DNA of 64,000 nt from JAUNBN01 sp036645935 (GCA_036645935.1 JAVXNE010000003.1:144029-208028); one strand, 5' to 3'; numbered from the stretch's first letter, positions 43,704 to 53,429 are shown. Notes: a model not told the origin generated them from the sequence alone. Numbers and translations are program-made.

Positions 43704-44200
43704 GTCTGTGAAATCACATCTGTCTAAAATCTGTTAAGCTTATACCATCGATGCTCTGAGCAAATATCTCAAATTAGCAGTTTTTTGGAGTTTGAACGGC
43801 TTTTCCTCTTAAGCAAAGTTCTTTGCGTTCGTTCTCTTTGCGTTCGTTCTCTTTGCGTTCGTTCTCTTTGCGTTCGTTCTCTTTGCGCTGTTCATGAGAC
43901 GCTATGCCATTCACTGTGTTTTTGCTTCAATTGAAAATATCAGTTTCTGCTCTGACGCTTTAAGCATCTGTTTTTTTAAGTACCATCGGTCCGTTTTTTA
44001 TGTGTGCTTCGCGCATTGGCTGCAATTTGTGCAAATTCTTCGGCTCCCTGCAAAAAACGCCGACGACGAATCGCCTCTAAACACAGAGCTTGCAACATTC
44101 CCATTTTGGCACACGCTTTATATGTTTTGTCTCATAGACATGGCTGTTGCATTTTTGAAGTTATCTTATTTTAATTAATTAAAGAATTATTTCGGATATT
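43704..44200. other. Non-coding gap with a 15-bp tandem repeat
   Basis: Apart from the repeat at 43821-43887 I see no feature. The 94-aa frame over 43894-44178 has no ribosome site or recognisable domain. Confidence 0.5.
43821..43887. repeat. 15-bp tandem repeat, 4.5 copies
   Basis: Four exact copies of CTTTGCGTTCGTTCT (43821-43880) plus CTTTGCG. No spacers. Exact copies suggest recent expansion. Confidence 0.95.
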
Positions 44201-45061
44201 TCAAAACCGCGTTGCATATCCGCAACGTCTGCAAAGCTCTTCGCTTGGCTGCCTGTGAGAAAACCCATCGTAAAGCGCTTTGGCGCGTGCGCTTTCCAAT
44301 ATTTCGGCAAACGAGGTCGTGAAAATGTTCCCGAGAGCGATGTCTCCGCAGCTGTCGAGGCAGCATGGAACCACAGTGCCGTCGCACAACACCGCAGCCT
44401 GACTGCGAAGCGCGTAGCAAAAGATCGGTCGATCTGTGTGGGGCGCTTTCATACTTGGCCATTCAAAACGCTCTGCCTCACCAAAATAAAGCCGAGGGGC
44501 AAGCGTCGCGTTGCCGCTCAAACGGAAATGTTCCTTTGATTCCTCAATGGATGTCCCGCTCAGGTTAAGCCGGCGGCACACATTTTCAAGCATCTCACTG
44601 TTGTTCGTTCTGTCTTCGCCCACATTCCACATCCGAAGCTCGCATATTATCCCACTTTCCGCTGCCGCAAGGGCAAAAGTCGTCACTTCACGAAGATACC
44701 GTTTCTTCAATTCTTCGCTTTCGAACTCCATGCTGTGCAGGGACACGCTCACCTTGCGAAGCGCTTTCGCTTTCAGCAACAGCGGCTGCCTCTCTGCAAG
44801 CAGTGTGCCGTTTGTCGTGAGATTGGCCGTCAATCCTTCCGATTTGACTGCATGCAAAAATTCGTCCAAAAGAGGGTGCATGAGCGGCTCACCGAGCACA
44901 TGAAGATAAACGTGCTGTGCAAAAGGGTGAATCTGACGCAACACATGCGAAAACTCGGCAGCGCTCATAAAACGAGGTGCACGAGAATTTCCGATACAGA
45001 AACTGCACGAAAGATTGCACACATTCGTAATCTCTATATAGATACGCGAAAAACATTTCAA
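44201..45061 (-). CDS. Radical SAM protein with SPASM-type C-terminus
   Basis: 286 aa. CxxxCxxC at C14/C18/C21 (CNLSCSFC) binds the SAM 4Fe-4S cluster; GEPLMHP follows. The C-terminal Cys set (CYAL, CDGTVVPCCLD, CGDIALGN, CRRCGY) fits a SPASM auxiliary cluster domain. The start must be TTG 45061, because the next in-frame Met lies after the cluster motif. SPASM enzymes often modify peptides or mature enzymes; no precursor peptide or sulfatase is nearby, so the substrate is unknown. Stand-alone gene, 69 bp after the lipoprotein stop. Confidence 0.9.
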   Translation of the reverse strand: MKCFSRIYIEITNVCNLSCSFCIGNSRAPRFMSAAEFSHVLRQIHPFAQHVYLHVLGEPLMHPLLDEFLHAVKSEGLTANLTTNGTLLAERQPLLLKAKALRKVSVSLHSMEFESEELKKRYLREVTTFALAAAESGIICELRMWNVGEDRTNNSEMLENVCRRLNLSGTSIEESKEHFRLSGNATLAPRLYFGEAERFEWPSMKAPHTDRPIFCYALRSQAAVLCDGTVVPCCLDSCGDIALGNIFTTSFAEILESARAKALYDGFSHRQPSEELCRRCGYATRF

Positions 45062-45130
45062 TTTATTTTCTCATTTCATGCACTAGAAATGCACTCTTTT
45101 TAGATGTTAAAATTAAGATTCTCGTGCATA

Positions 45131-45697
45131 TCAGTTTGACTTTATTTGTAAAGCATGATCGTTTTCCATCAAGAATGTGCCGAAATCCTCATCTCCCAAC
45201 GTGTATTGCGGCCGTCCCAGCAGCTCTTTCGCCAGCTCCGCTCGAGTGGAATATTTCGTGACCTGATATGGCAAACCGGGCGCCAACTTTTCAATAAAAA
45301 GAAGATATCCGTCCATTTCGATCAAGACTCCTGTGTGCCCGATAAACAAAACCTCATCGAAAGAATCATTCATCACCACAGTGATTAAAGATGCTTTACC
45401 TTTTCCAAATGTCACTCCCCTCTCTTTCCATGCCGCTGGAAAAGCATCGAGATAAATTGAAGAATTGTAATCTTGAACCCACTCAAAAAACACATCTGTG
45501 CCTGATAATCCCGCGTCTTTCATTGTATTTTTGAGCTCCGCCTGTTCCTTTTGGGAAACAAGATTGGAATAAACATCCAACGGCATATTGCCAGAATCCG
45601 TGTTCGGTTCCTGAATGTCGGAATTTTTGCAGCCACACATCAAAACAACGACAACCGCCAGTGCCAGCATGCCTTTGTGATATAATCGTTTTTGCAT
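45131..45697 (-). CDS. Putative lipoprotein, DUF4300-like
   Basis: 188 aa. N-terminal signal with a hydrophobic stretch and a lipobox-like MCGC (Cys about 23). The mature part has LDVYSNLVSQKEQAEL, FFEWVQDYN, FIGHTGVLIEMDGYLLFIEKL and FLMENDHAL, which resemble the start and end of DUF4300 lipoproteins; the middle of that family seems to be missing, so it is either a short variant or shortened. Function unknown. ATG 45697 with GGAGAG upstream. It precedes the radical SAM gene. Confidence 0.65.
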   Translation of the reverse strand: MQKRLYHKGMLALAVVVVLMCGCKNSDIQEPNTDSGNMPLDVYSNLVSQKEQAELKNTMKDAGLSGTDVFFEWVQDYNSSIYLDAFPAAWKERGVTFGKGKASLITVVMNDSFDEVLFIGHTGVLIEMDGYLLFIEKLAPGLPYQVTKYSTRAELAKELLGRPQYTLGDEDFGTFLMENDHALQIKSN

Positions 45698-45838
45698 CTC
45701 TTCTCTCCATCTTAAACATATCGGTCTGCTTATTGTATCAACTTCAAGAGCTGTTTACCACAGAAACCTCCGCATAAACTCTCCTCAGTTTTGATAAAAT
45801 CTCTGATCGGCAAAACGATCGGATTTCTTTGTGCAAAC

Positions 45839-45875
45839 AAGAAGCCTTCGAAGAATATCCTTCAAAGGCTTCTTT
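45839..45875. terminator. Terminator at the end of the catabolic operon
   Basis: AAGAAGCCTT (45839-45848) pairs with AAGGCTTCTT; A and T tracts on both sides, 72 bp beyond the stop of the last oxidoreductase gene. Confidence 0.7.
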
Positions 45876-45946
45876 CCGTTATATTGTGCAAAGAGCAAAT
45901 CAGAGGATCAATTCATTATCTGGAAAAATGCGAGTTTTGTTTTCCT

Positions 45947-46798
45947 TTACACTTCAACTTTTATCCACGAAAACGGCGTGTGACGCGCCGCGTGCGCAGC
46001 AGTATGCGCGGCAACTACACAAAGGCTGTCTTCAAATGTGGCCGGAGCCTTGCCCGAAACAAAAAACTCAAGCATTGCGTCGATTGAACGCGGAAAAAAC
46101 TCGGTGCATTCAGGCAAATAGCATGCCGATCCATCACTGTATCCGATTGACGCCGCAAACGGAATCTTCCCCATAACCGTCATAGTAACTGTTGCATCAC
46201 CGAGATCTGCAACCAGCACGGGTGCTGCTTTTGTGCCTACATTCATTATCCTTTGCACTCGTGGGCCGCACAGCGTCACCATCATCTCAATCTGATGCAC
46301 TATATACACTTCAAAGGAAGCTGCTCCTACAAGTGCAAGCACATCGATATCCTGCCCACTGCGTTTATCCTCTGGTATGTTCTCAAGCTCTTTGAAGAAT
46401 CTCAGCGCAGAGGATGAGTACATCGGAGATCCGCATTTTGCGGCAGTTTCACAAATGCGCCTTCCGCTCTCGATGTCGTCAGCCAACACCTTATCGATAA
46501 AAACGGGTTTTTTTGATTTTATCGCAAGTTCACTGAGTCTCTCGTGAGAGTGCGCTTCGTCCGGGGCCAATACGGCTATGCAATCGCATTCATTTACAAG
46601 AGCTTCAAGTGAATCCGATTTCTTGATTCCCATTTTTGCGCACCATTCGTCCGTTGTTAAGCCTCCCTGCTTATCAATTTCACCGTATGCGCAGGCGATT
46701 TCAAAATCTTTTGCATAGCGAGAATTCGCTACCCAGCCCGGAAAATGATTTCCGTGAAACTCATCAAGATAATAATCTACCAATCCTATTTTTTTCAT
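45947..46798 (-). CDS. Gfo/Idh/MocA family oxidoreductase (short)
   Basis: 283 aa. N-terminal Rossmann-like half (CDCIAVLAPDEAHSHERLSELAIKS with the conserved KPVFIDKVLA, Lys of the EKP-type motif) and a shorter C-terminal half than usual (family about 330-380 aa). The nucleotide-binding GxGxxG opening is replaced by IGLVDYYLDEFHGN, so cofactor binding may differ. Last gene of the operon, 10 bp after the isomerase. Likely oxidises or isomerises a sugar or cyclitol intermediate; the substrate is unknown. Confidence 0.85.
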   Translation of the reverse strand: MKKIGLVDYYLDEFHGNHFPGWVANSRYAKDFEIACAYGEIDKQGGLTTDEWCAKMGIKKSDSLEALVNECDCIAVLAPDEAHSHERLSELAIKSKKPVFIDKVLADDIESGRRICETAAKCGSPMYSSSALRFFKELENIPEDKRSGQDIDVLALVGAASFEVYIVHQIEMMVTLCGPRVQRIMNVGTKAAPVLVADLGDATVTMTVMGKIPFAASIGYSDGSACYLPECTEFFPRSIDAMLEFFVSGKAPATFEDSLCVVAAHTAAHAARHTPFSWIKVEV

Positions 46799-46808
46799 AT
46801 CACACCTC

Positions 46809-47663
46809 TTAGTCTATTTTTGACCGGAGAAAGTCAACTGCCAGTTTAATGTCGGCGATAGGGTCAGGGCCGAGCTCGCGCTCGATAGTAAGAAATGAAT
46901 TGTACCCAATGTCTGAAAGGGCCTTGAGATATAAATCAAATTTGACATCTCCTCGTCCGAGAGCCTCTTCCCTGAAATAGTCCGACAAGTTCATGTCCTC
47001 AATTCCACCCTGTGCAAAGAAATCATAAATAATTTGCGGGTCGGTCTGTTTGAGCATGACGCCGTCTTTCGCATGGGTGTGTATAATAAGGTCTTTAAGA
47101 TTGTAAACACCTTCAACGGGATCTTCTCCGGTGACCATTAACAAGTTAGCAGGATCATAGTTCACAGCAATTCCGCTACACGGCAAGCTTAAAATGAAAT
47201 CTTTTAGAACAGATGTCTTCTCGGGTCCTGTCTCAATTGCAAATTTCACACCGGCTTGATCAGCATAAGTGCCTATTTCCGTCAGCGCTTCCTGCATTCT
47301 TTTATATCTGTCGCACTCCTTATCCGATGGAATCACCCCGACATGAGTGGCAACGATAGGACATCCGAGCGATACCGCAAGATCCACCTTGCTTTTGGCG
47401 AGAGGTATCTTCACCGGATAATCTTCAGGATGCGAAAGAGAATGACCTCCGAGATTTCCGGTCACCGCGCTAATCGTCATCCCGCATTCCTTGATAATCT
47501 TAAGCACTTCTGATCTTTTCTCATCAGTCAGTGTTTCACGTGCCATCTCGCCTGTGGAGTGAATCTGAATTCCCTCAACCCCCAACGAACCCGCCAACTT
47601 AATTCCGCTTATAACGTCCATCCTCAAAGAATCGACGATAAGTCCTATCTTGAACTTGCTCAT
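46809..47663 (-). CDS. Sugar phosphate isomerase/epimerase (TIM barrel)
   Basis: 284 aa, xylose-isomerase-like/AP-endonuclease 2 fold. Metal ligands are suggested by FAIETGPEK, VNYDPANLL (Asp), HTHAKD and the C-terminal LTIEREL. Such proteins act as isomerases, epimerases or dehydratases, usually paired with Gfo/Idh dehydrogenases, as here on both sides. Start ATG 47663 with AGGAGG. Confidence 0.9.
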   Translation of the reverse strand: MSKFKIGLIVDSLRMDVISGIKLAGSLGVEGIQIHSTGEMARETLTDEKRSEVLKIIKECGMTISAVTGNLGGHSLSHPEDYPVKIPLAKSKVDLAVSLGCPIVATHVGVIPSDKECDRYKRMQEALTEIGTYADQAGVKFAIETGPEKTSVLKDFILSLPCSGIAVNYDPANLLMVTGEDPVEGVYNLKDLIIHTHAKDGVMLKQTDPQIIYDFFAQGGIEDMNLSDYFREEALGRGDVKFDLYLKALSDIGYNSFLTIERELGPDPIADIKLAVDFLRSKID

Positions 47664-47701
47664 AAAAACCTCCTGCCCTCAGGCAATTATTTCTTTTGCT
47701 C

Positions 47702-48832
47702 TCAACCGACAATTTCATCGCGCTCGACAACGCGTCCTCCGTCCTTTGCCGATTGGTATCCCATCTCAACAATGCTCTGAGATAGGTACGCCTCCCAAAG
47801 TGTCGGGGTCTCATCCATAACAACACACCCTGCATTTATGTTATAGAGCACATTCATCGCACTTGCAGAATGGGTGTCGACCATAGTTCCGAGATCAAAC
47901 ATCGGTTTTGGATGAATAACCGCGAGATGCCGCGCGTAATCGGATGCCGGCGGGATTGGCCCTGTAAATTCTTTACCGAGATCATAGCGATATATTCTCA
48001 AAAAACCATTCGATAACAGATCAATGTACATGTATCCATTGGTGCCATAGATTTCAAAATAATTTCGTGGCGTAACGCCTGCGGCAATTCTTGAAGTTTC
48101 CAGCTCCCCCTGGACTCCACTCACAAGGGTTAAGTTCATGAATGACCACTCATCGTTAGTCATCTCAATCTTTTCGGTCCTATTGTCATCGGTGAAGCGC
48201 TCTTTGAATTGTATCGAAGTTCGGCAAGAAACCTCAGCCACCTCTCCAAGCAAGAATCGCACGAGATCAGCAACATGGACACCTGTATCCATGAGACTTC
48301 CACCCGCCGCCTTATCTCCGCTCAATCTCCAATTCACTTGACGATTTGGGTTCAGATAGGCATTGTTAAATATCTTAGCCTTAAAATTAATTATCTCTCC
48401 TAGGTCACCATTTTTAATTATGTCTCGAGCCGCCGCTACCTTTGGCTGAAAGCGCATTACCAGTGCTGTTTGATTTATGACGCCAAGCCGATGTGCAGTT
48501 TGAGCAATAATTTTTGCCTGCTCAAGTGTTTGAGCGATGGGTTTTTCGAGGTATAAGTTTTTTCTTTTTTCAAGCGCGAGCATTGCTTGCTCATAGTGCA
48601 AAAAATCCGGAGTGCAAATATCCACCAACGATATTTGCGCATCGTCAATAATATCTGCAAAGTCTGACGTCACGACTTCAAAATCATCGCTTTCCAAAAC
48701 TGAAGATGAACAAAGTGTCCGCATCCGAGGCGAAACATCACCGGGGGTTGTTATCCCCATTGTCTTATAAGCTAACGCGTGCATCTTACCAATAAATCCA
48801 TAGCCGCACAAGCCTATATCGATTGTGTTCAT
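47702..48832 (-). CDS. Gfo/Idh/MocA family oxidoreductase (full length)
   Basis: 376 aa. Opening GLCGYGFIGKMHALAY is the NAD(P)-binding loop; CTPDFLHYEQAMLAL and LYLEKPIAQT carry the EKP Lys motif; the C-terminal half has DTGVHVADLVRFLLGEV with the catalytic Asp/His. A dehydrogenase for a sugar, cyclitol or related polyol. 11 bp after the iron alcohol dehydrogenase; ATG 48832 with AAGGAGAC. Confidence 0.93.
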   Translation of the reverse strand: MNTIDIGLCGYGFIGKMHALAYKTMGITTPGDVSPRMRTLCSSSVLESDDFEVVTSDFADIIDDAQISLVDICTPDFLHYEQAMLALEKRKNLYLEKPIAQTLEQAKIIAQTAHRLGVINQTALVMRFQPKVAAARDIIKNGDLGEIINFKAKIFNNAYLNPNRQVNWRLSGDKAAGGSLMDTGVHVADLVRFLLGEVAEVSCRTSIQFKERFTDDNRTEKIEMTNDEWSFMNLTLVSGVQGELETSRIAAGVTPRNYFEIYGTNGYMYIDLLSNGFLRIYRYDLGKEFTGPIPPASDYARHLAVIHPKPMFDLGTMVDTHSASAMNVLYNINAGCVVMDETPTLWEAYLSQSIVEMGYQSAKDGGRVVERDEIVG

Positions 48833-48843
48833 ATCTGTCTCCT

Positions 48844-50016
48844 TTATTTGCTTGAGAGTTTCAGTATTTTGTATACATCTTCGCCGGAGAGCGGCACAAG
48901 CCTGCCAACCACTCCCTTGTTGTCACTGTATATCTCATCTGAAAGCACTTTCAATTGCTCGTCTGTGATCTTATCTGTAAGCTGCCGGTAACTACGCTCC
49001 ACTCCAAGCTTGCGCATCCATTCTTCAAGACTTTCAATACCCGCAAGCGCTGCCTTTGTGTCGTCAGTTTCTTCAACTTTCCAGATATTTCGCGCGTATC
49101 TTGCGAAAATCTCTGGTGATTTCGTGTAAATGTAGCGCATCCACACCGGAGTTATTACACCCAGTCCTGCACCGTGATGGGTGTCAAAATAAGCCCCCAT
49201 GCCCTCCTCAATAGTGTGACAGGCCATGTCCGGCGCTCCTCGCCCAATGCGTGTTAGCCCCGTGCCCCATGTCATCGCAGCAGTCCACATCAGTTCCCCG
49301 TAATTAAAAGAATCAAATCCGTCTTTTGCAAGTTGTTCTATACACTCCATTGCAGCCAGCATGATGCCTTCTGAGAATCGAAGCTGAAATGGAGAATAGT
49401 AACCGTTAAAATAGTACTCATAAGTATGACTGAGGACATCCATTGCGCCCCATAACGCTATGCGCTTAGGCAGCTTTTCTGCAACTAATGGATCTATAAA
49501 AGAATATTGGGGATACATGCACTCCGCCGCGCAAGAGCTCTTCTTTTTTGTAAATTCATTGCGTATCACAGCGGTATTGTTCAGCTCAGTACCTGTGGCA
49601 GCCACCGTCGGAATGGTGACAACCGGCAGGCTTGCTGTTATAGGTTTCGGATCTCCCCAAAGAAAATCACAAACATCGATTCCCATCGCAGCTGAAACCG
49701 CTATCATTTTTGCGCAATCCATTGTTGACCCGCCGCCGAGTGCGATGACGACGTCTATTTTGTTGTTCACACATATCTCTGCGCCCGCTCGAACCGTGGA
49801 AACCCTCGGGTTGGAATCAACTTCGCCGGTTTCAAATACCGCAATTCCGCTGTCTTTAAGATCTGTGACAAGCTCGGTATAAAACGAACCGGGTATTCCC
49901 TTTCCAATAAGTGCCAATGCTGAATGATACCTGCCTTCGAGCGTCTTTCCGACCTTGCGCCTCGCATTATTTCCGAAATATATCTTAACAGGATTTTCAA
50001 ACACAAGATCTTTCAT
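48844..50016 (-). CDS. Iron-containing alcohol dehydrogenase
   Basis: 390 aa from ATG 50016. Group III ADH: GGGSTMDCAK NAD(P)-binding region, and the iron ligands (Asp and His in ALWGAMDVLSHTYEYYF; His in CHTIEEGMGAYFDTHHGAGL). Closest in style to butanol-dehydrogenase/YqhD enzymes. It starts right at the livF stop, so the two overlap in expression. It may reduce or oxidise an aldehyde or ketone made in this pathway. Confidence 0.93.
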   Translation of the reverse strand: MKDLVFENPVKIYFGNNARRKVGKTLEGRYHSALALIGKGIPGSFYTELVTDLKDSGIAVFETGEVDSNPRVSTVRAGAEICVNNKIDVVIALGGGSTMDCAKMIAVSAAMGIDVCDFLWGDPKPITASLPVVTIPTVAATGTELNNTAVIRNEFTKKKSSCAAECMYPQYSFIDPLVAEKLPKRIALWGAMDVLSHTYEYYFNGYYSPFQLRFSEGIMLAAMECIEQLAKDGFDSFNYGELMWTAAMTWGTGLTRIGRGAPDMACHTIEEGMGAYFDTHHGAGLGVITPVWMRYIYTKSPEIFARYARNIWKVEETDDTKAALAGIESLEEWMRKLGVERSYRQLTDKITDEQLKVLSDEIYSDNKGVVGRLVPLSGEDVYKILKLSSK

Positions 50017-50017
50017 T

Positions 50018-50746
50018 TTACTCGTTATTCTCCTTTTTTTTCGCTCCACCGAGATAGGCGTTCAACACTTCTTTATCGTGTAAAAGTTCACCACTTGATC
50101 CCTCGTGTGTAATATTTCCGACCTCTAACACGTAGCCTCTGTCGGCTGCCGAAAGGCCCAGAACTGCGTTTTGTTCCACGATGAGCACTGTGACACCCAA
50201 ATCGCGAATTTGCAGTATCAACTCAAATATCTTTTCAGTTAGCAACGGAGAAAGTCCCAGTGAGGGCTCGTCCAGCATAAGAAGCTTAGGATCGCTCATA
50301 AGAGATCTGCCGATTGCCAGCATCTGCTGCTCGCCTCCGGACAGTGTGCCACCAGCTTGGTTGTATCGTTCTTTTAATATGGGGAAAAGCTTGTAAACTC
50401 TCTCAAACGCGGCCTCTAACTCATCCTTTTTTCTGATATACGCTCCAACTCGCAGGTTTTCCCAAACCGTCATTCGAGGAAAGATACTTCTGCCCTCGGG
50501 GCAAAGCACAATTCCTTCTGCAACCAGCTTGTTCGCTTTAAAACGGGTTATATCTTGCCCATTGTAAAGAATTTGGCCGCTTTGTGGAGACAAAATTCCC
50601 GAAATGGACTTCAGCAGCGTGCTCTTTCCCGCTCCGTTACTGCCAATTAGAGTGACAATCTCTCCCTGCTTAACATCAATTGAGACATTCCACAACGCGT
50701 GTATCGGGCCGTAAAATGTGTTGATGTTGTTAACGCTCAACAGCAT
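50018..50746 (-). CDS. livF: Liv-type ABC transporter ATP-binding protein LivF
   Basis: 242 aa from ATG 50746 with GGGGGTG upstream. Walker A GSNGAGKST, signature LSGGEQQML, Walker B LLMLDEPSLG and the family motif GYVLEVGNI. It overlaps livG by 17 bp. Confidence 0.95.
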   Translation of the reverse strand: MLLSVNNINTFYGPIHALWNVSIDVKQGEIVTLIGSNGAGKSTLLKSISGILSPQSGQILYNGQDITRFKANKLVAEGIVLCPEGRSIFPRMTVWENLRVGAYIRKKDELEAAFERVYKLFPILKERYNQAGGTLSGGEQQMLAIGRSLMSDPKLLMLDEPSLGLSPLLTEKIFELILQIRDLGVTVLIVEQNAVLGLSAADRGYVLEVGNITHEGSSGELLHDKEVLNAYLGGAKKKENNE

Positions 50747-51512
50747 TTTGCACACCCCCCTTGCCGAAATACGCTTCGATAACCCTGTCATCCGCACACA
50801 CTTTTTGAGGCGGACCTTCACTGAGCATCTCACCGTGATCCATAACATAGACATAATCGGAAATGTTCATTACAAGATGCATGTCGTGCTCTATGAGAAA
50901 AACCGTGTTGCCTTCGTCGCACAATCCTCGAATGAATTGGCTGAGGTCACTTGTCTCATTTGGGTTTAGTCCAGCAGCGGGCTCGTCAAGTAGAAGAACC
51001 TTAGGTTTGCTAACAAGAGCCCTCGCGATTTCCAGTCGCTTCTGCATGCCATAGGGCAGTCCGGAACATATCTCATTTTCGTGTTCCAATAACCCAATTT
51101 TGTCGAGCGCTTCACGCGCCACAAAAATTGCTTTTTCTTCCTCTATACGTTTTTTCCTTGTACAGAATACTGCATCAAGATTTTTGCAGCTCATTTTAGA
51201 CTGATAGCCTATTAAAACATTTTCCAAAACCGACATGTTGGCAAAGAGTCTAAGGTTCTGAAAAGTGCGGCTCATTCCCTGAACAATATACATGTGTGTG
51301 GGTATATTCTCGAGCTTTATGCCGTCGAGCACTATATCACCGGAATCCTTTTCGTAAAAACCCGAAAGCAGATTAAACACCGTTGTTTTTCCGGCTCCGT
51401 TCGGTCCGATAAGGCTCACGACCTTATGCTCGGGCACCGAAATCGTTATATCCTTAACGGCTGCAAGCCCTCCGAATGATTTGCACAGGAGGTTTACTTC
51501 AAGAAGAGCCAT
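50730..51512 (-). CDS. livG: Liv-type ABC transporter ATP-binding protein LivG
   Basis: 260 aa. Walker A GPNGAGKTT, the LivG-type signature SGLPYGMQKRLEIARAL, Walker B VLLLDEPAAGLNP. Paired with LivF to power the importer; 3 bp after livM. Confidence 0.95.
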   Translation of the reverse strand: MALLEVNLLCKSFGGLAAVKDITISVPEHKVVSLIGPNGAGKTTVFNLLSGFYEKDSGDIVLDGIKLENIPTHMYIVQGMSRTFQNLRLFANMSVLENVLIGYQSKMSCKNLDAVFCTRKKRIEEEKAIFVAREALDKIGLLEHENEICSGLPYGMQKRLEIARALVSKPKVLLLDEPAAGLNPNETSDLSQFIRGLCDEGNTVFLIEHDMHLVMNISDYVYVMDHGEMLSEGPPQKVCADDRVIEAYFGKGGVQNAVER

Positions 51513-51515
51513 CGC

Positions 51516-52511
51516 TTACCTCCCACCTTTCTGAGAATCTTTGGGTTTATTTGCGAACTTAAAAAAAACTCGAATTCTGTCTGTAAATTTATATTTGTCC
51601 CAGTCCACAGATCTTATCAACATCACACTCACAAGCAGAATTCCGTAAATCAACATGCGGTATCGGGAGAATCCTCTGAGCAATTCCGGCAGTAATGTCA
51701 GCAGAATAGCCGCGATTATCGAGCCCTTCATGCTTCCGAGTCCACCCAATACCACCATGCTTAATATGGCAGTGGATTCGTCTCCAACAAACTTTGACGG
51801 ATCGATAAACAGCATGAAATGCGCATAAAGCGAACCTGCAATTCCGGCTACCGCCGACGATATTGCAAAACAATTGACCTTGTTGCGATAGATATTTACC
51901 CCCATCGCGGATGCGGCAATTTCGTCGTCCTTTATCGCTCGAAGATTCCTGCCAAAACGAGAATTTATAAGGTTTTTGAAAATCAGCAAAACCACAATGC
52001 ACAGCGCCAAAACAATAAAGTAATAGTACTTCGGTTCTCTGAACTTAAATCCAAAATAGACGGGAGAAGGTATTCCGACAAGGCCCATAGGTCCTCGCGT
52101 GAAGTCAATCCAATTCAGAAGCACAATGTAAACAATCTGGCCAAAACCTAGAGTCACAATCGCAAGGTACCCTCCGGAAAGTCGCATTGCCGGAAGCGCA
52201 ACAAGCCATCCGATAAGCGCGGAAACAATTCCTGCCGCGAGTATGCATAACGAAAAATCCATATTCAGCTTTAGTGCAAGCAGTGCTGATGTATAGGCGC
52301 CAATACCAAAAAACGCAGCATGCCCGAGCGAAACCTGTCCCGCAATGCCCGATATAAAGTTGAGACTCGTCGCGAGTAAAATATAAATTCCGCTGAAAAC
52401 AGCCAAGCGCATCGCAAATTTTGACAGTCCCCAGAATGGCAGCGTGCACAGTGCCGCGACAAAGACAACAGCAAGTAAAATCTTGAAATTTTTTGATAAT
52501 TTCACTCTCAT
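51516..52511 (-). CDS. livM: Liv-type ABC transporter permease LivM
   Basis: 331 aa from ATG 52511, many transmembrane helices. Family blocks SGIAGQVSLGHAAFFGIGAY, ALPAMRLSGGYLAIVTLGF and the EAA-like RAIKDDEIAASAMG. Second membrane channel subunit, 7 bp after livH. Confidence 0.93.
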   Translation of the reverse strand: MRVKLSKNFKILLAVVFVAALCTLPFWGLSKFAMRLAVFSGIYILLATSLNFISGIAGQVSLGHAAFFGIGAYTSALLALKLNMDFSLCILAAGIVSALIGWLVALPAMRLSGGYLAIVTLGFGQIVYIVLLNWIDFTRGPMGLVGIPSPVYFGFKFREPKYYYFIVLALCIVVLLIFKNLINSRFGRNLRAIKDDEIAASAMGVNIYRNKVNCFAISSAVAGIAGSLYAHFMLFIDPSKFVGDESTAILSMVVLGGLGSMKGSIIAAILLTLLPELLRGFSRYRMLIYGILLVSVMLIRSVDWDKYKFTDRIRVFFKFANKPKDSQKGGR

Positions 52512-52518
52512 ATTCCCG

Positions 52519-53403
52519 TCACACCTTCTTCTGGAACGGTTTGCCCAACAACCCGTTTGGACGCACAAGGAGCACAATTACAAGCACCAAAAACGCCGCA
52601 AGATCGCGCATGCTTGTGTTGATGTAAGCGGCGGTGAAAACCTCCGCAAATGCAATCAGCACAGATCCCAATACCGCACCGCTGAGATTTCCTATGCCTC
52701 CGAGCACCGTGGCGGCAAATGTTTTAAGCCCGAACGTGGTCCCGATTGTTATATCTACGCTCTGATAGTTCATGCAGACAAAAATTCCTGAGACGGCAGC
52801 AATCGCCGACCCTATAAAGAAAGTGATTGATACTATGTTATCAACAGAAATTCCCATAAGCTCGGCCGCGTCGTAATTCTGTGCTGTGGCACGCATCGCC
52901 ATCCCGATTTTTGATTTTTTTATAAAGATGCTGAGTGCGATTAGTAACGCCGCCGAAACGACAATAGTAATAATTTGCATATAGGATATATTCGTCCCTC
53001 CCAGAGAGATGTTTTTACCCTTAAACAAGGTCTGGTATGGGAGTGTCTCTGAACCCATGATCAGGAACATGATATTTTGCAAAATAATAGACGAGCCAAT
53101 CGTGGCTATCAGTGAGACAAACTTCGGCTGATTGCTAAGACGAAGCGGCCGTAGTGTGAGCTTTTCAATAACAACGCCCAACATGCCTGTTCCAATTACT
53201 GCTACTATGAATGCCAGCCAACCGGGAATTCCCGCTATGTTGGTTTCAATGTAAAACAGAAATGCTCCTACCATAAACACGGAAGCATGAGAAAAGTTGA
53301 TAAGCTCCAGCACTCCGAAGACCATGGAATAGCCAATAGCTGTCAGTGCATATACGCTGCCTAACGCGATTGCACTGATTATTTGTTGGATCAAAAACTG
53401 CAT
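52519..53403 (-). CDS. livH: Liv-type ABC transporter permease LivH
   Basis: 294 aa from ATG 53403 with CAAGGAGGG. Family blocks GSVYALTAIGYSMVFGVLELINFSH (split here), the EAA-like MAMRATAQNYDAAELMG and VLGGIGNLSGAVLG. First membrane subunit, after a hairpin that follows the binding-protein gene. Confidence 0.93.
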   Translation of the reverse strand: MQFLIQQIISAIALGSVYALTAIGYSMVFGVLELINFSHASVFMVGAFLFYIETNIAGIPGWLAFIVAVIGTGMLGVVIEKLTLRPLRLSNQPKFVSLIATIGSSIILQNIMFLIMGSETLPYQTLFKGKNISLGGTNISYMQIITIVVSAALLIALSIFIKKSKIGMAMRATAQNYDAAELMGISVDNIVSITFFIGSAIAAVSGIFVCMNYQSVDITIGTTFGLKTFAATVLGGIGNLSGAVLGSVLIAFAEVFTAAYINTSMRDLAAFLVLVIVLLVRPNGLLGKPFQKKV

Positions 53404-53429
53404 CGCACCCTCCTTGGAGTAAGAGCCCC

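Noticed and set aside
43894..44178. 94-codon open frame next to the 15-bp repeat
   Set aside because: No ribosome site, Phe/Cys-rich low-complexity sequence and no family resemblance.
44201..45130. RiPP cluster around the radical SAM protein
   Set aside because: No short precursor frame, peptidase or exporter is visible within several kb.
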